From Nocardia sp. XZ_19_385 (GTDB taxonomy: Bacteria > Actinomycetota > Actinomycetes > Mycobacteriales > Mycobacteriaceae), in NCBI RefSeq assembly GCF_015355755.1, contig NZ_JACVEE010000001.1:1488001-1552000 (forward strand): DNA of 64,000 bases, in the 5' to 3' direction. Positions 27,587 to 35,333 of this stretch are shown here, in pieces; the first letter of the stretch is position 1, and each line of letters begins with the position of its first letter. The position numbers were made by a program, and so were the translations under genes. The notes beneath the pieces are model-generated. The model worked only from the letters and a program-made list of their open reading frames with translations, was not told the DNA's origin and made no database searches.

Positions 27587-28384
27587 CTAACGCACGGCGG
27601 CGCGTCCGCGCAGGCGGCCGAGTAGCACCAGGGAGACCAGGGTGACCAGGACCAGGAGGCTGGTACTTGCTGCGGCGGTGAAGATTTCGCCGCGATCCGT
27701 CTGGCCGAAGATGGTGACCGGGAGGGTGCGCCAAGTGGCTGGGTAGACCATGATGGTGGCCCCGAGTTCGCCCATGGAGAGGGCGATCGAGAGGCCCGCC
27801 GCGGCGCCGAGTGCGGGCAGCAACAGGGGCAGGGTTATCTGGCAGAGGACTCGGACCGGGCCTGCGCCAAGGGATTCGGCGGCTTGGCGGTAGCCGGGGT
27901 CGAGACGGTCCAGGGCGGCGGAGACGGCGCTGAAAGCGTAGGCCAGGACCAGGACCGAATGGGCCAGGATGACAATCCATTTGGTGCCGCCGAGCAGGAT
28001 CGGGCGCTCGTTGAACGCGATCAGCACACCCAGGCCGATGGCGACCGAGGGCACCGCGACCGGGAGGTGGAACACCGCGTCGGTGAGGCGCCGGCACCAG
28101 CCGGGGGCTTCGCGGGCCGCCAGTGCCGCCCAGGTGCCGAGGATCAGCGCGAGAGCGCCGGAGAGCAGGGCGGTTTGCAGACTCACCGACAGGCTGGCCG
28201 CGTCATCGCCGGTCAGCGCCTGGCTGAAGTTGGCGAAACCGAGGTTCGACGGCAGCGGCCCGGTCCAACTGCCTGCCAGTGCCGCCGCGACGACGGTGGC
28301 GATCGGGGCGATGAACACGACGGTCAGCACCAGCCCGAAAACGGTGAGCACCACCGCTTTACCGGTGCGGGTCCACACCAGCAT
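27587..28384 (-). CDS. phnV: ABC transporter permease, 2-aminoethylphosphonate type
   Basis: This 265-residue inner-membrane protein has six helices and the BPD-permease EAA-type loop YRQAAESLGAGPVRVLCQITLPLLLPALGAAAGLS. ATG 28384 (MLVWTRTGK) is preceded by AAAGGA. With the 28387-29283 permease (2 bp away), the ATPase at 30113 and the lipoprotein at 31432 it forms a complete importer of the Fe/thiamine/PhnSTUV group. Assignment to phosphonates rests on the downstream enzymes in the same operon. The symbol is by role. Confidence 0.8.
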   Translation of the reverse strand: MLVWTRTGKAVVLTVFGLVLTVVFIAPIATVVAAALAGSWTGPLPSNLGFANFSQALTGDDAASLSVSLQTALLSGALALILGTWAALAAREAPGWCRRLTDAVFHLPVAVPSVAIGLGVLIAFNERPILLGGTKWIVILAHSVLVLAYAFSAVSAALDRLDPGYRQAAESLGAGPVRVLCQITLPLLLPALGAAAGLSIALSMGELGATIMVYPATWRTLPVTIFGQTDRGEIFTAAASTSLLVLVTLVSLVLLGRLRGRAAVR

Positions 28385-28386
28385 GG

Positions 28387-29283
28387 TCAGTGTCCTTTCC
28401 GGGAAGTGAAGCGGGCGAACACGATTCGGTAGGCCCCGTACAAGGTGAGGGAAAGCACCACCTGCACGGTGGCGAGCACCGCCGCGCCGGGCAGGTCGAA
28501 GGTGACGATGCCGCGGGTATAGATCATGGCGGGCAGCGTCAGGACGCCCTTCGCACCAGTGAACAGCACGATGCCGAACTCGTTGAGCGTCAACAGGAGT
28601 ACGAGACTTCCACCCGCCGCCATCGCGGGCCAGGCTTCCGGCAACACCACCTGCCGCAGCACCCGCCACGGCGAAGCCCCCAAACTCGCTGCGACATCGA
28701 GCTGTTCGCGAGGCAGCTGCGCGAACGCGCCGAGCAGCGGCCGCACCACGAACGGGGTGAAGAAGGTGATCTCTGCGGCTATCACGCCCCATGGGGTGGT
28801 GAGAAAGTTCAGCAGTGGCGTCTGACGGCCTGTGATCTCGGTGATCAGCGCGTTCACCGCTCCTGCCGTGCCATAGAGAAAGGTGAACGCCAAGGTCACC
28901 AGGAATGAGGGCAGCGTCAGCACGGTATCGATGAGCCTGCCCACCACCGCCGACCCGCGGAACGGCACGAAGGCCAGCACCACCGCGAGGAAAGTCCCGA
29001 GCACCAGGCATCCCGCTGTAGACACGACAGCGATGGAAACGGTGCGCCACAAGGCCTTACGGAACGCCTCCGAGCCCAGAACATCCGTCCACACCGAGGT
29101 GCCGCGACCGGTAGGCGTGACAGTCGACTCCGCCAGCACCCGCGTAATCGGATAGACGGCAATGATCAGGACGATCAGCACCGGCGGCAACGTCCACAAC
29201 ACCGGCCGCCAACTACGCCGCGCCGCAGGCGGAGGCGAGTCGGCCACTTCGACCGGCTGTTCCAGAAGAGCAGGAGCATTCAT
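28387..29283 (-). CDS. phnU: ABC transporter permease, 2-aminoethylphosphonate type
   Basis: This is a 298-residue permease with a cytoplasmic N-terminus (residues 1-25) and six or seven helices. The coupling loop is LDVAASLGASPWRVLRQVVLPEAWPAMAAG, and TLPSFLVTLAFTFLYGTAGAVNALI lies ahead of it. AGGAG lies 6 nt upstream of ATG 29283. Its ATG shares the 4-nt TCAT/ATGA overlap with the stop of the repeat-rich frame at 29280-30116. It partners the 27587-28384 permease. Confidence 0.82.
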   Translation of the reverse strand: MNAPALLEQPVEVADSPPPAARRSWRPVLWTLPPVLIVLIIAVYPITRVLAESTVTPTGRGTSVWTDVLGSEAFRKALWRTVSIAVVSTAGCLVLGTFLAVVLAFVPFRGSAVVGRLIDTVLTLPSFLVTLAFTFLYGTAGAVNALITEITGRQTPLLNFLTTPWGVIAAEITFFTPFVVRPLLGAFAQLPREQLDVAASLGASPWRVLRQVVLPEAWPAMAAGGSLVLLLTLNEFGIVLFTGAKGVLTLPAMIYTRGIVTFDLPGAAVLATVQVVLSLTLYGAYRIVFARFTSRKGH

Positions 29284-30116
29284 GACCGCTCCTCGCCCTC
29301 GCGTCGCGCTTCCGCCGAAACCTGGCTCACGCCTCGGGGTTCCGTGGGCTCTCCGGGTTCCGGCTCCCGCAGGGAAGGCGGGTTGGCCTCATCGAGGAAC
29401 GCTCCACGGCCCGGGACAGCGGGAGCCGCCGAGCCCTGCTCACCCGCGTGACCGCTGCGGCGGAAAAGTTGCCCCCGCGTCGCGGCACGTTCTCGGACGA
29501 GATCCTGAACGCGCGCAATCGAATCCGTGCCCACCTCCGAGGTCCGCGCCTCGACCCCGGCCGACAGCCTGCCGGGATGACGGGCAGGAAGCACCGCGAG
29601 ACCACCGGCAGGGAGTACCGCAGGACCACCAACAGGAACCACCGCAGGACCACCAACAGGAACCACCGCAGGACCACCAACAGGAACCACCGCAGGACCA
29701 CCAACAGGAACCACCGCAGGACCACCAACAGGAACCACCGCAGGACCACCGGCAGGAACCACCGCAGGACCACCGGCAGAGAGCACCGCCGGATCACGGG
29801 TGGGGAGCACTGCGGGCTCGACGGTCGAAGGCACGTCTGGATGACGGGCGTCGGACGCGATCGGTATAGGAGAAGGCTGCGCGACGGAGCGGGCGTCGTG
29901 CCCGCTCTTCGCCTGGGTGGTGGCAGGAGGAACTGCGGGACCACCGGCAGGAACCACCGCCGGATCACGGGCGGGGAGCACTGCGGGCTCGCCGGTCGAG
30001 GGCACGTCTGCATGACGGGCGTCGGACGCGATCGGTATCCGAGAAGGCTGCGCGACGGAGCGGGCGTCGTTCCCGCTGTTCGCCTGGGTGGTGGGAGGAA
30101 CCGCGGGCCCCCTCAT
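29280..30116 (-). CDS. repeat-rich open frame of doubtful coding status inside the phosphonate operon
   Basis: The 278-codon frame starts with an ATG that overlaps the ATPase stop (ATGA at 30113-30116) and ends with a stop that overlaps the permease ATG (29280-29283), so it fits the operon exactly. The product would be rich in Pro, Ala, Val and Gly, with a 57-residue duplication and seven GGPAVVPV octapeptides, then a charged 90-residue tail. It has no signal peptide or known domain. Codon use in the octapeptide region is poor for this genome (mostly T at the third position), while other frames there look more GC3-rich. It may be expanded spacer that happens to stay open. I recognise no family. 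Confidence 0.35.
   Translation of the reverse strand: MRGPAVPPTTQANSGNDARSVAQPSRIPIASDARHADVPSTGEPAVLPARDPAVVPAGGPAVPPATTQAKSGHDARSVAQPSPIPIASDARHPDVPSTVEPAVLPTRDPAVLSAGGPAVVPAGGPAVVPVGGPAVVPVGGPAVVPVGGPAVVPVGGPAVVPVGGPAVLPAGGLAVLPARHPGRLSAGVEARTSEVGTDSIARVQDLVRERAATRGQLFRRSGHAGEQGSAAPAVPGRGAFLDEANPPSLREPEPGEPTEPRGVSQVSAEARREGEERS
29617..29784. repeat. 24-bp tandem repeats (five identical copies plus two variants)
   Basis: The unit contains ACCGCAGGACCACC plus AACAGGAACC, and each copy starts every 24 bp from 29617. The sixth and seventh copies carry a GGC variant. It encodes the octapeptide of the 29280-30116 frame. Confidence 0.95.
29791..30108. repeat. 171-bp direct duplication
   Basis: The segment that begins GGATCACGGG at 29791 recurs at 29962, an offset of 171 bp (57 codons). 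Both continue through GACGGGCGTCGGACGCGATC and beyond with scattered mismatches. Confidence 0.85.
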
Positions 30117-31324
30117 GCCCGCGGTCCCGTCTCATCCGCACCGGCCACTGGGGCGGGAGCTTGGGTGCCGACCTCGGTGGGGATGAGAACCCCCGTCGGG
30201 TCCGGGAAGCGCACGCCGACAATCGAATCGAGCTCGGCGGCGAGGTGTCCCGGGACGTCGGCGGCGATTTCGCCGGGCAGGCCGTCGACGGACAGTTGCA
30301 GGCGGGTCGAGGCACCGCGCCAGACGCTGGCGATGACGGTGGCGCGGAGGGCGTCCCGGTCTGTAGTGGCGCCGACGGTGAGGGTGTGGGGCCGGACGCA
30401 GAGCAGGGCTTCGGCGTCCGGAGCCCAAGCGGCTTTGCCGACACCGGGTTTCGGCGCTTTCGCCCGCAGGGTGTGTTTTCCGGCGGTGACGAGGGCGGCG
30501 TCGCCGGAGATGTGGTTCACGGTGCAGGGCACCAGGTTCGCGCCGCCGAGGAAAGCGGCGGTGAAGTCGCTGGGTGGGCGCTGCCAGAGGTTTTCGGCGG
30601 TATCGATGTCGACGAGCCGAGCGTCTCGCATCACCGCGATGCGGTCGGCCAGCGCCAGCGCCTCGGCCTGATCGTGGGTGACGTAAAGCATCGCCGTGTC
30701 CGGCAGGGCTTTTCGCAGCTGCTGGAGTTCGCCGAGCATGGATTGGCGCAGTTGCGCGTCCAAGGCGGCGAGGGGTTCGTCGAGCAGCAGCACCTTGGGC
30801 CGGATGGCCAGGGCGCGGGCGATCGCGACCCGCTGCTGCTGGCCGCCGGACAGTTCGCGGGGTAGTCGTTTGGCGTACGTGCCCATCCCGACCATTTCCA
30901 GCGCTTCGGTCACCCGCGCGTCGATCTCTTTGCGCGGCACCCGATGTGCCTTCAACCCGAAGGCGACGTTGCCGTGCACCGTCATGTGCGGGAACAGAGC
31001 GTAGGACTGCACGACCACGCCGATCCCGCGCTTGGCGGGTGAGAGGTCGGTGACGTCGCGGCCGGCCAGCCGGACCGCGCCCGAGGTCGGCCGGACGAAT
31101 CCGGCCAGGGCCTTGAGCGCGGTCGACTTGCCGGATCCGCTCGGCCCGAGCAGGGCGACTGTCTCCCCGGCGGCGACGCGCAGGGTGAAATCGGCCAGGG
31201 CGACCGTGGCCTTGCGGCCCGTGCCGTACCGCACCCCGACCCGGTCGAACACAATGGCGGGTTCGACGACCGAGGACACCCGGGTACCGGTGGTGGATTT
31301 CGTCAGCGCGTCACCGACGTTCAT
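30113..31324 (-). CDS. phnT: ABC transporter ATP-binding protein, 2-aminoethylphosphonate type
   Basis: The 403-residue ATPase has Walker A GPSGSGKSTALKAL near residue 60, the Q-loop in VVQSYALFPHMTV, signature LSGGQQQRVAIARAL near 158, Walker B VLLLDEPLAALD near 179 and switch His in YVTHDQAEAL. From about residue 255 comes a TOBE-like regulatory domain (LVPCTVNHISGDAALVTAG, LLCVRPHTLTV). This layout fits importers of the PotA/FbpC/PhnT group. AAGGAG precedes ATG 31324. Its stop overlaps the start of the repeat-rich frame. Confidence 0.87.
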   Translation of the reverse strand: MNVGDALTKSTTGTRVSSVVEPAIVFDRVGVRYGTGRKATVALADFTLRVAAGETVALLGPSGSGKSTALKALAGFVRPTSGAVRLAGRDVTDLSPAKRGIGVVVQSYALFPHMTVHGNVAFGLKAHRVPRKEIDARVTEALEMVGMGTYAKRLPRELSGGQQQRVAIARALAIRPKVLLLDEPLAALDAQLRQSMLGELQQLRKALPDTAMLYVTHDQAEALALADRIAVMRDARLVDIDTAENLWQRPPSDFTAAFLGGANLVPCTVNHISGDAALVTAGKHTLRAKAPKPGVGKAAWAPDAEALLCVRPHTLTVGATTDRDALRATVIASVWRGASTRLQLSVDGLPGEIAADVPGHLAAELDSIVGVRFPDPTGVLIPTEVGTQAPAPVAGADETGPRA

Positions 31325-31352
31325 GAGGTCCGTCTCCTTCTATGTCACCCTC

Positions 31353-31417
31353 ACCCCGTCATCCCGGCGAACGCCGGGATCCATCGGTGGGCCCCGGCGT
31401 TCGCCGGGGTGACGGGG
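31353..31417. repeat. pair of inverted REP palindromes (REPIN-like)
   Basis: A REP sequence at 31358-31384 (GTCATCCCGGCGAACGCCGG then GATCCAT) faces a variant in the opposite sense at 31391-31417, forming a long hairpin between the binding-protein gene and the ATPase gene. The 27-bp first arm is identical to the ends of the GIY-YIG element at 45144 and 45541. It may also attenuate transcription between the two genes. Confidence 0.85.
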
Positions 31418-31431
31418 ATCGGGCTGAACGA

Positions 31432-32487
31432 TCAGCTGCCGGTGGCCTTTTGGTAGGCGGCGACGTCGGCATCGAGTTCGCTGATCACCTTCGACCAGTC
31501 CGGATGCACGACCTCGACGCCCTTGATCAGCGCGGCCGGGGTGGGCCCGGTGCCGGTCGGGGTGACTTCGGCGAAGTCCTTACGGGCCGAGACGGCGTAG
31601 GCGTCGGGACCGAGGGTGGCCTGCACGTCCTTGCTGAGCAGGTACTCCATCAGCTTCTTGGCGGCGTCGGCGTGCGGGGCGCCCTTGGCCAGGCCCATGA
31701 AGTAGGGCAGCGAGACGGTGTGCTTCTTGCCGTCGGCCGAGGCCGGGAAGAAGATGTTGAACTTCGAGCCCTTGGACTTGATCGACTCCATGTTCATCTG
31801 GATGTCGCCGTTGGCGATGAGCAGCTCGCCCTTGTCGACCTTGGGCTGCAGCTTGCCGGTCGAGGAAGACGGGCCGACATTGTTGGCCTGCAACGCCTTC
31901 AGGTATTCCAGGGCGCCGTCCTTGCCGCGCAGCGCCTGCAGCAGGATCAGCACAGCGGTGCCGTCACCGGCCTGGCCGGGCGTCGAATACTGCAGCTTGC
32001 CTTTGTATTCCGGCTTCAGCAGGTCGTCCCAGGTGAGCTTGGACGGGTCGACCGTGGAGTTGGCGATGAAGTTCAGGTAGTTCCCCGCGAGGCTGACGTA
32101 CTTGCCCTTCGGGTCCTTCTCGGAGTCGGCGATCGCGGAGGTGTCGACGCCGATCGGCTGCAGCAGCCCGGCGGCGTCGGCCTTCTGGATGAACGGCGGC
32201 AGCGTCACGACAACGTCGGCCTGCGGGTTGGACTGTTCCTTTTCGACCCGGTTGACCACCTCGCCGGAGCCCGCGGCCACGATATTGACCGAAATTCCGG
32301 TCTTGGCCTTGAACTTCTCGAACTGGGACTTGTACCAGCCGTCGAGGCCGTCGGCGGAGTAGACGGTCACGGTCTGCTCGCCGGAGCCGCTGGTGCCGGT
32401 GCCACCGCAGGCCGCGGTAAGCGAGACCGTCGAGACGGCAGCCAGCAGCAGGGCGAGCTTGGAGAGGCGCGTTGTGGAAGTACGCAC
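31432..32487 (-). CDS. phnS: ABC transporter substrate-binding lipoprotein, 2-aminoethylphosphonate type
   Basis: The 351-residue exported protein has a lipoprotein signal ending SLTAAC (Cys near residue 27), followed by a Gly/Ser linker. The fold is a class F periplasmic binding protein: VTVYSADGLDGWYKSQFEKFKAKTG, VVTLPPFIQKADAAGLLQPI, and YSTPGQAGDGTAVLILLQ. It would capture an aminophosphonate outside the cell. GTG 32487 is the start. It is the first transporter gene downstream of the catabolic pair; a REP pair separates it from the ATPase gene. Confidence 0.87.
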   Translation of the reverse strand: MRTSTTRLSKLALLLAAVSTVSLTAACGGTGTSGSGEQTVTVYSADGLDGWYKSQFEKFKAKTGISVNIVAAGSGEVVNRVEKEQSNPQADVVVTLPPFIQKADAAGLLQPIGVDTSAIADSEKDPKGKYVSLAGNYLNFIANSTVDPSKLTWDDLLKPEYKGKLQYSTPGQAGDGTAVLILLQALRGKDGALEYLKALQANNVGPSSSTGKLQPKVDKGELLIANGDIQMNMESIKSKGSKFNIFFPASADGKKHTVSLPYFMGLAKGAPHADAAKKLMEYLLSKDVQATLGPDAYAVSARKDFAEVTPTGTGPTPAALIKGVEVVHPDWSKVISELDADVAAYQKATGS

Positions 32488-32538
32488 GGTTGAACAACTT
32501 TCGCTTCGGTGAAGTGGGGGTTCGCAGGGACAGGTCGG

Positions 32539-33240
32539 TCAGGTGGTTTCGGAGAGGATGAGCTCGGCGAACTCAGCAACCGAGGGCACCACGTGGGTTG
32601 CTCCGGCGGCCCGCAACTGCTCCTCGTCGTGCGCGCCGGTCAGGGTGCCCGCGACGATCCGTGCGCCCGCGGCCAGGCCGGTCGCGATGTCGCTGGTCGT
32701 ATCCCCCAGCACCGCAACGCGATCCACGGCATCGGCACCCAGTCGCAGCAGTGCGGTGAGAACCAGGTCGGGGTAGGGACGACCGCGGCCGGCCTCGGCG
32801 GGCGCGAGGGTGAGATCGGCGATGTCGTTCCAGCCCAGCGCGGTCAGCAGCTTGTCCTGGGTGCCGCGGCTGAACCCGGTGGTCAGCGCGACCTTGATGC
32901 CCGCGGCCCGCAGCTTCTCGAACGTTTCGACGGCCCCGGGAATCGCGCTGACGCCGATCTCTTCGATCAACGCGTCGTAGGCGGCTTCGAAGGCCCGGTT
33001 GGCCTCCTGCGCCTTGTCCTCGTCGCCGAACAGCGCCCGGAACACCACGATCTTGGACTGCCCCATGGTGTCGACCACATACTGGCGCGCCCGATCCCGT
33101 TGCGGGCCTTCGGTTTCGAGTCCCACTGCGGTCGCGGCGGCCTCGAAGGCGCGCACTACGAGGCCGCCGTCTGCGACGGTGGTCCCAGCCATATCGAAGA
33201 CCGCGAGCTGAATATCCTTGTCCGGCACGGTATTCCTCAC
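32539..33240 (-). CDS. phosphonatase-like HAD hydrolase (TIGR03351-type)
   Basis: This 233-residue HAD protein is related to phosphonoacetaldehyde hydrolase PhnX. It carries the diagnostic N-terminal motif FDMAGTT (Asp nucleophile near residue 15; Ala replaces the usual Asp), a cap-domain Lys in DTMGQSKIVVFR that could form the Schiff base, Arg in GRGRPYPDL where most HADs have Lys, and the acid pair region VLGDTTSDIATG. It would split the C-P bond of phosphonoacetaldehyde or a hydroxy derivative. No PhnW transaminase is present; the adjacent FAD oxidase probably makes the aldehyde. Its GTG overlaps the oxidase stop (33237-33240). Confidence 0.88.
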   Translation of the reverse strand: MRNTVPDKDIQLAVFDMAGTTVADGGLVVRAFEAAATAVGLETEGPQRDRARQYVVDTMGQSKIVVFRALFGDEDKAQEANRAFEAAYDALIEEIGVSAIPGAVETFEKLRAAGIKVALTTGFSRGTQDKLLTALGWNDIADLTLAPAEAGRGRPYPDLVLTALLRLGADAVDRVAVLGDTTSDIATGLAAGARIVAGTLTGAHDEEQLRAAGATHVVPSVAEFAELILSETT

Positions 33241-34364
33241 AGATTCAGTAGGTCGGCGGTCTGCTCGCCGAGGGCGGGTCCGAGGGTCATGCCGCGGCCG
33301 CCGGGCCCGGTGATCACCCAGACCCGTTCGGAAGCCTGGGCGCGGGTGACGATCGCGTTCGGATCGATCGACTGGCTGTACACACCGGCCCAGCGCCGGA
33401 CCACCTGCGGCAGTTTGCGTCCCAGCAGTTCCTCGGCGACCTGGGTGAGGTGCTCGTAGGGCGCCTCATCCACGTCGAACGCGAAAGGCTCCGCATACTC
33501 ATGCGTGTCACCGATGGTGAGGCCGCCGTGCAGGCGCTGCACGCACAGCAGCTGCATCTTGTGTTCGGCGGCGGTCGCGGCCTGGGACTGTTCGGCATTC
33601 AGGGCGTCCACTTCCGGCCCGGCGAAGCCCGGGTAATAGCGGAAGCTGTCGCCGTCGGCGATGGCGGTGGTCAGTGGCTCACCCAGCGGGGCGGTCTGCA
33701 TCATCTGCAACCGCACCCGGCGCACCGGAATGGCGCCGACCAGTTCCCGGGTCAGGCCGGTGTGCGCGGCGCCCGGGCAATCCAGCACCAGGTCGGCCTC
33801 GAAGGTCCGCCCCTGGTCATCGAGAACCGTTGCAGTGGAACCGTTATCGGTGATCGACCGCGCTTCGGTGCTCGCATGGAAGGTGTAGCGGCCGGTGGCG
33901 GTCATATATGCGCGCAGAGCAGGCAGCGCCTGGCGCGACTCCACCGCGGCATCGGTCGAACAATACAGTCCGGCAAGGAATTTGCCGCGCAGCGCGGGGT
34001 TGATCGCCCGCACCCGGTCGGTGTCGAGCAGCTCGAAACCACGGGCTCGAGCGCTCGGCGACCCCGCGGCCGCTTCGGCGACGGCCAGTTCCTCGGGGGT
34101 GCGCACCAGCGTGATCGAGCCCGCCGCGCGGAACCCGACACCGGGCACCTTCCCGCCGATCTCTTCCCACAGCTCCCGCGACCGCAGCGTCAGGTCGAGT
34201 TCGGCGGCGGACCGCCCGGACACCCACACCAATCCGAAGTTGCGCACGGTGGCGCCCCGCGCCTCCGGCTCCCGTTCCAGCTGCACGACCTCGTGGCCGC
34301 GGCCGACCGCGGCGAGCGCGTGGGCGGTGCCGAGGATTCCACCTCCGATGATGACCAATCGCAT
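33237..34364 (-). CDS. FAD-dependent aminophosphonate oxidoreductase (TIGR03364-type)
   Basis: The 375-residue DAO-family flavoprotein has N-terminal Rossmann motif LVIIGGGILGTAHALAAV, then RGATVRNFGLVWVSGRSAAEL, and a C-terminal FAD-binding segment VWVITGPGGRGMTLGPALGEQ. TIGR03364 members lie beside phosphonatase-like HADs and are proposed to deaminate 2-aminoethylphosphonate or a close derivative oxidatively to the aldehyde. The 4-nt overlap with the HAD gene supports a joint pathway. ATG 34364 (MRLVIIGGG) is typical of the family; ATG 34373 is also in frame. Two palindromic operators lie just upstream. Confidence 0.87.
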   Translation of the reverse strand: MRLVIIGGGILGTAHALAAVGRGHEVVQLEREPEARGATVRNFGLVWVSGRSAAELDLTLRSRELWEEIGGKVPGVGFRAAGSITLVRTPEELAVAEAAAGSPSARARGFELLDTDRVRAINPALRGKFLAGLYCSTDAAVESRQALPALRAYMTATGRYTFHASTEARSITDNGSTATVLDDQGRTFEADLVLDCPGAAHTGLTRELVGAIPVRRVRLQMMQTAPLGEPLTTAIADGDSFRYYPGFAGPEVDALNAEQSQAATAAEHKMQLLCVQRLHGGLTIGDTHEYAEPFAFDVDEAPYEHLTQVAEELLGRKLPQVVRRWAGVYSQSIDPNAIVTRAQASERVWVITGPGGRGMTLGPALGEQTADLLNL

Positions 34365-34382
34365 GAGGACCATGGTGACCAA

Positions 34383-34394
34383 TGGTCTAGACCA
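34383..34394. promoter_or_regulatory. PhnF-type operator 1 (TGGTCTAGACCA)
   Basis: This perfect 12-bp palindrome lies immediately upstream of the FAD oxidase gene. I recall M. smegmatis PhnF binding TGGTATAGACCA, which differs by one base. Confidence 0.75.
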
Positions 34395-34427
34395 ACGGGT
34401 GTTTCCTGTGCGAACGCTAGGTTAACA

Positions 34428-34443
34428 ATTGGTATAGACCAAT
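34428..34443. promoter_or_regulatory. PhnF-type operator 2 (ATTGGTATAGACCAAT)
   Basis: This 16-bp near-palindrome contains TGGTATAGACCA and lies 19 bp before the regulator start. With operator 1 it would allow repression of the catabolic operon and autoregulation of the GntR gene from one intergenic region. Confidence 0.8.
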
Positions 34444-34461
34444 CACGGGTACGCTGGCGGC

Positions 34462-35229
34462 ATGGAAGCAACCGAGATGACGGGTGCCGCATCAGCCGAA
34501 ATGCCAGGTGGGAGTGAGGAATTGGCGCTCCCCGCGCGGCAGCTGAAGTCCTATGTGGTGCGAACCGAGCTGGAGCGCATCCTCGCCGAACTCGAGGAGG
34601 GCGATCCCGTCCCCTCCGAGCGAGATCTCGCCGTCCGCTTCGAGGTGGCCCGGGAGACGGTCCGGCAGGCGCTGCGCGACCTCCTGGTGGAGGGACGCAT
34701 TAGGCGGCAGGGCCGCGGCACCGTGGTGTCCCGCCCGAAAATGGTGCAGCCCCTCTCCTTGCGGTCCTACACCGAGGGCGCGATCAGCCTCGGCCGCGTC
34801 CCGGGCCGCGTCGTGGTGAGCTTCGACGACATCCCCGCCGACGCCGACACCGCGCAAGCGCTCGGCCTCACCCCTGGCACCCCGGTCATGCATTTGGAAC
34901 GCGTCCTGCTCGCCGACGGTGAACGCATCGGCTTGGAAAGCACCTACCTCCCGCGCGCCCGCTTCGCCGGCCTGCGCGCCGACTACGACCCCACCACCTC
35001 GCTCTACGCGGCCGTCCGCGCCACCGGTGTCGTTTACACCTCCGCCACCGAACGCATCGAAACCGTTCTCGCCTCCCCGCGCGAAGCCGCGCTGCTCGAA
35101 TGCACCACCGCCCTACCCCTGTTGCTGCTGAACCGCCGCAGCCTCGACCAGGACGGCGCACCGATCGAACGTGTCCGCGCCCTCTACCGCGGCGACCGCA
35201 TCTCGTTCGAGGCTCAGCTCAGCCGCTGA
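34462..35229 (+). CDS. GntR/HutC-family repressor, PhnF-like
   Basis: The 255-residue protein has an N-terminal winged helix (VVRTELERILAELEEGDPVPSERDLAVRFEVARETVRQALRDLLVEGRIRRQGRGTVV, in pieces) at residues about 30-90 and a C-terminal UTRA effector domain (PLSLRSYTEG, MHLERVLLADGERIGLESTYLP). It is divergent from the FAD oxidase, and two TGG-T-TAGACCA palindromes lie between them. It most likely senses an aminophosphonate or phosphate and controls the phosphonate operon. Confidence 0.88.
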   Translation: MEATEMTGAASAEMPGGSEELALPARQLKSYVVRTELERILAELEEGDPVPSERDLAVRFEVARETVRQALRDLLVEGRIRRQGRGTVVSRPKMVQPLSLRSYTEGAISLGRVPGRVVVSFDDIPADADTAQALGLTPGTPVMHLERVLLADGERIGLESTYLPRARFAGLRADYDPTTSLYAAVRATGVVYTSATERIETVLASPREAALLECTTALPLLLLNRRSLDQDGAPIERVRALYRGDRISFEAQLSR

Positions 35230-35333
35230 ATCCGGACCGAAAAGCCGGTGCGGCGGGCCAGGGGATCGCCTAGCATCGCCAGGGTGTTCGAGGCCACCTG
35301 GCCTGGGGAAACGATGAAGGGGGTGGTGGCGCA

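Noticed and set aside
29617..29784. CRISPR array
   Set aside because: The 24-bp units are directly adjacent, without unique spacers, and no cas genes are nearby.
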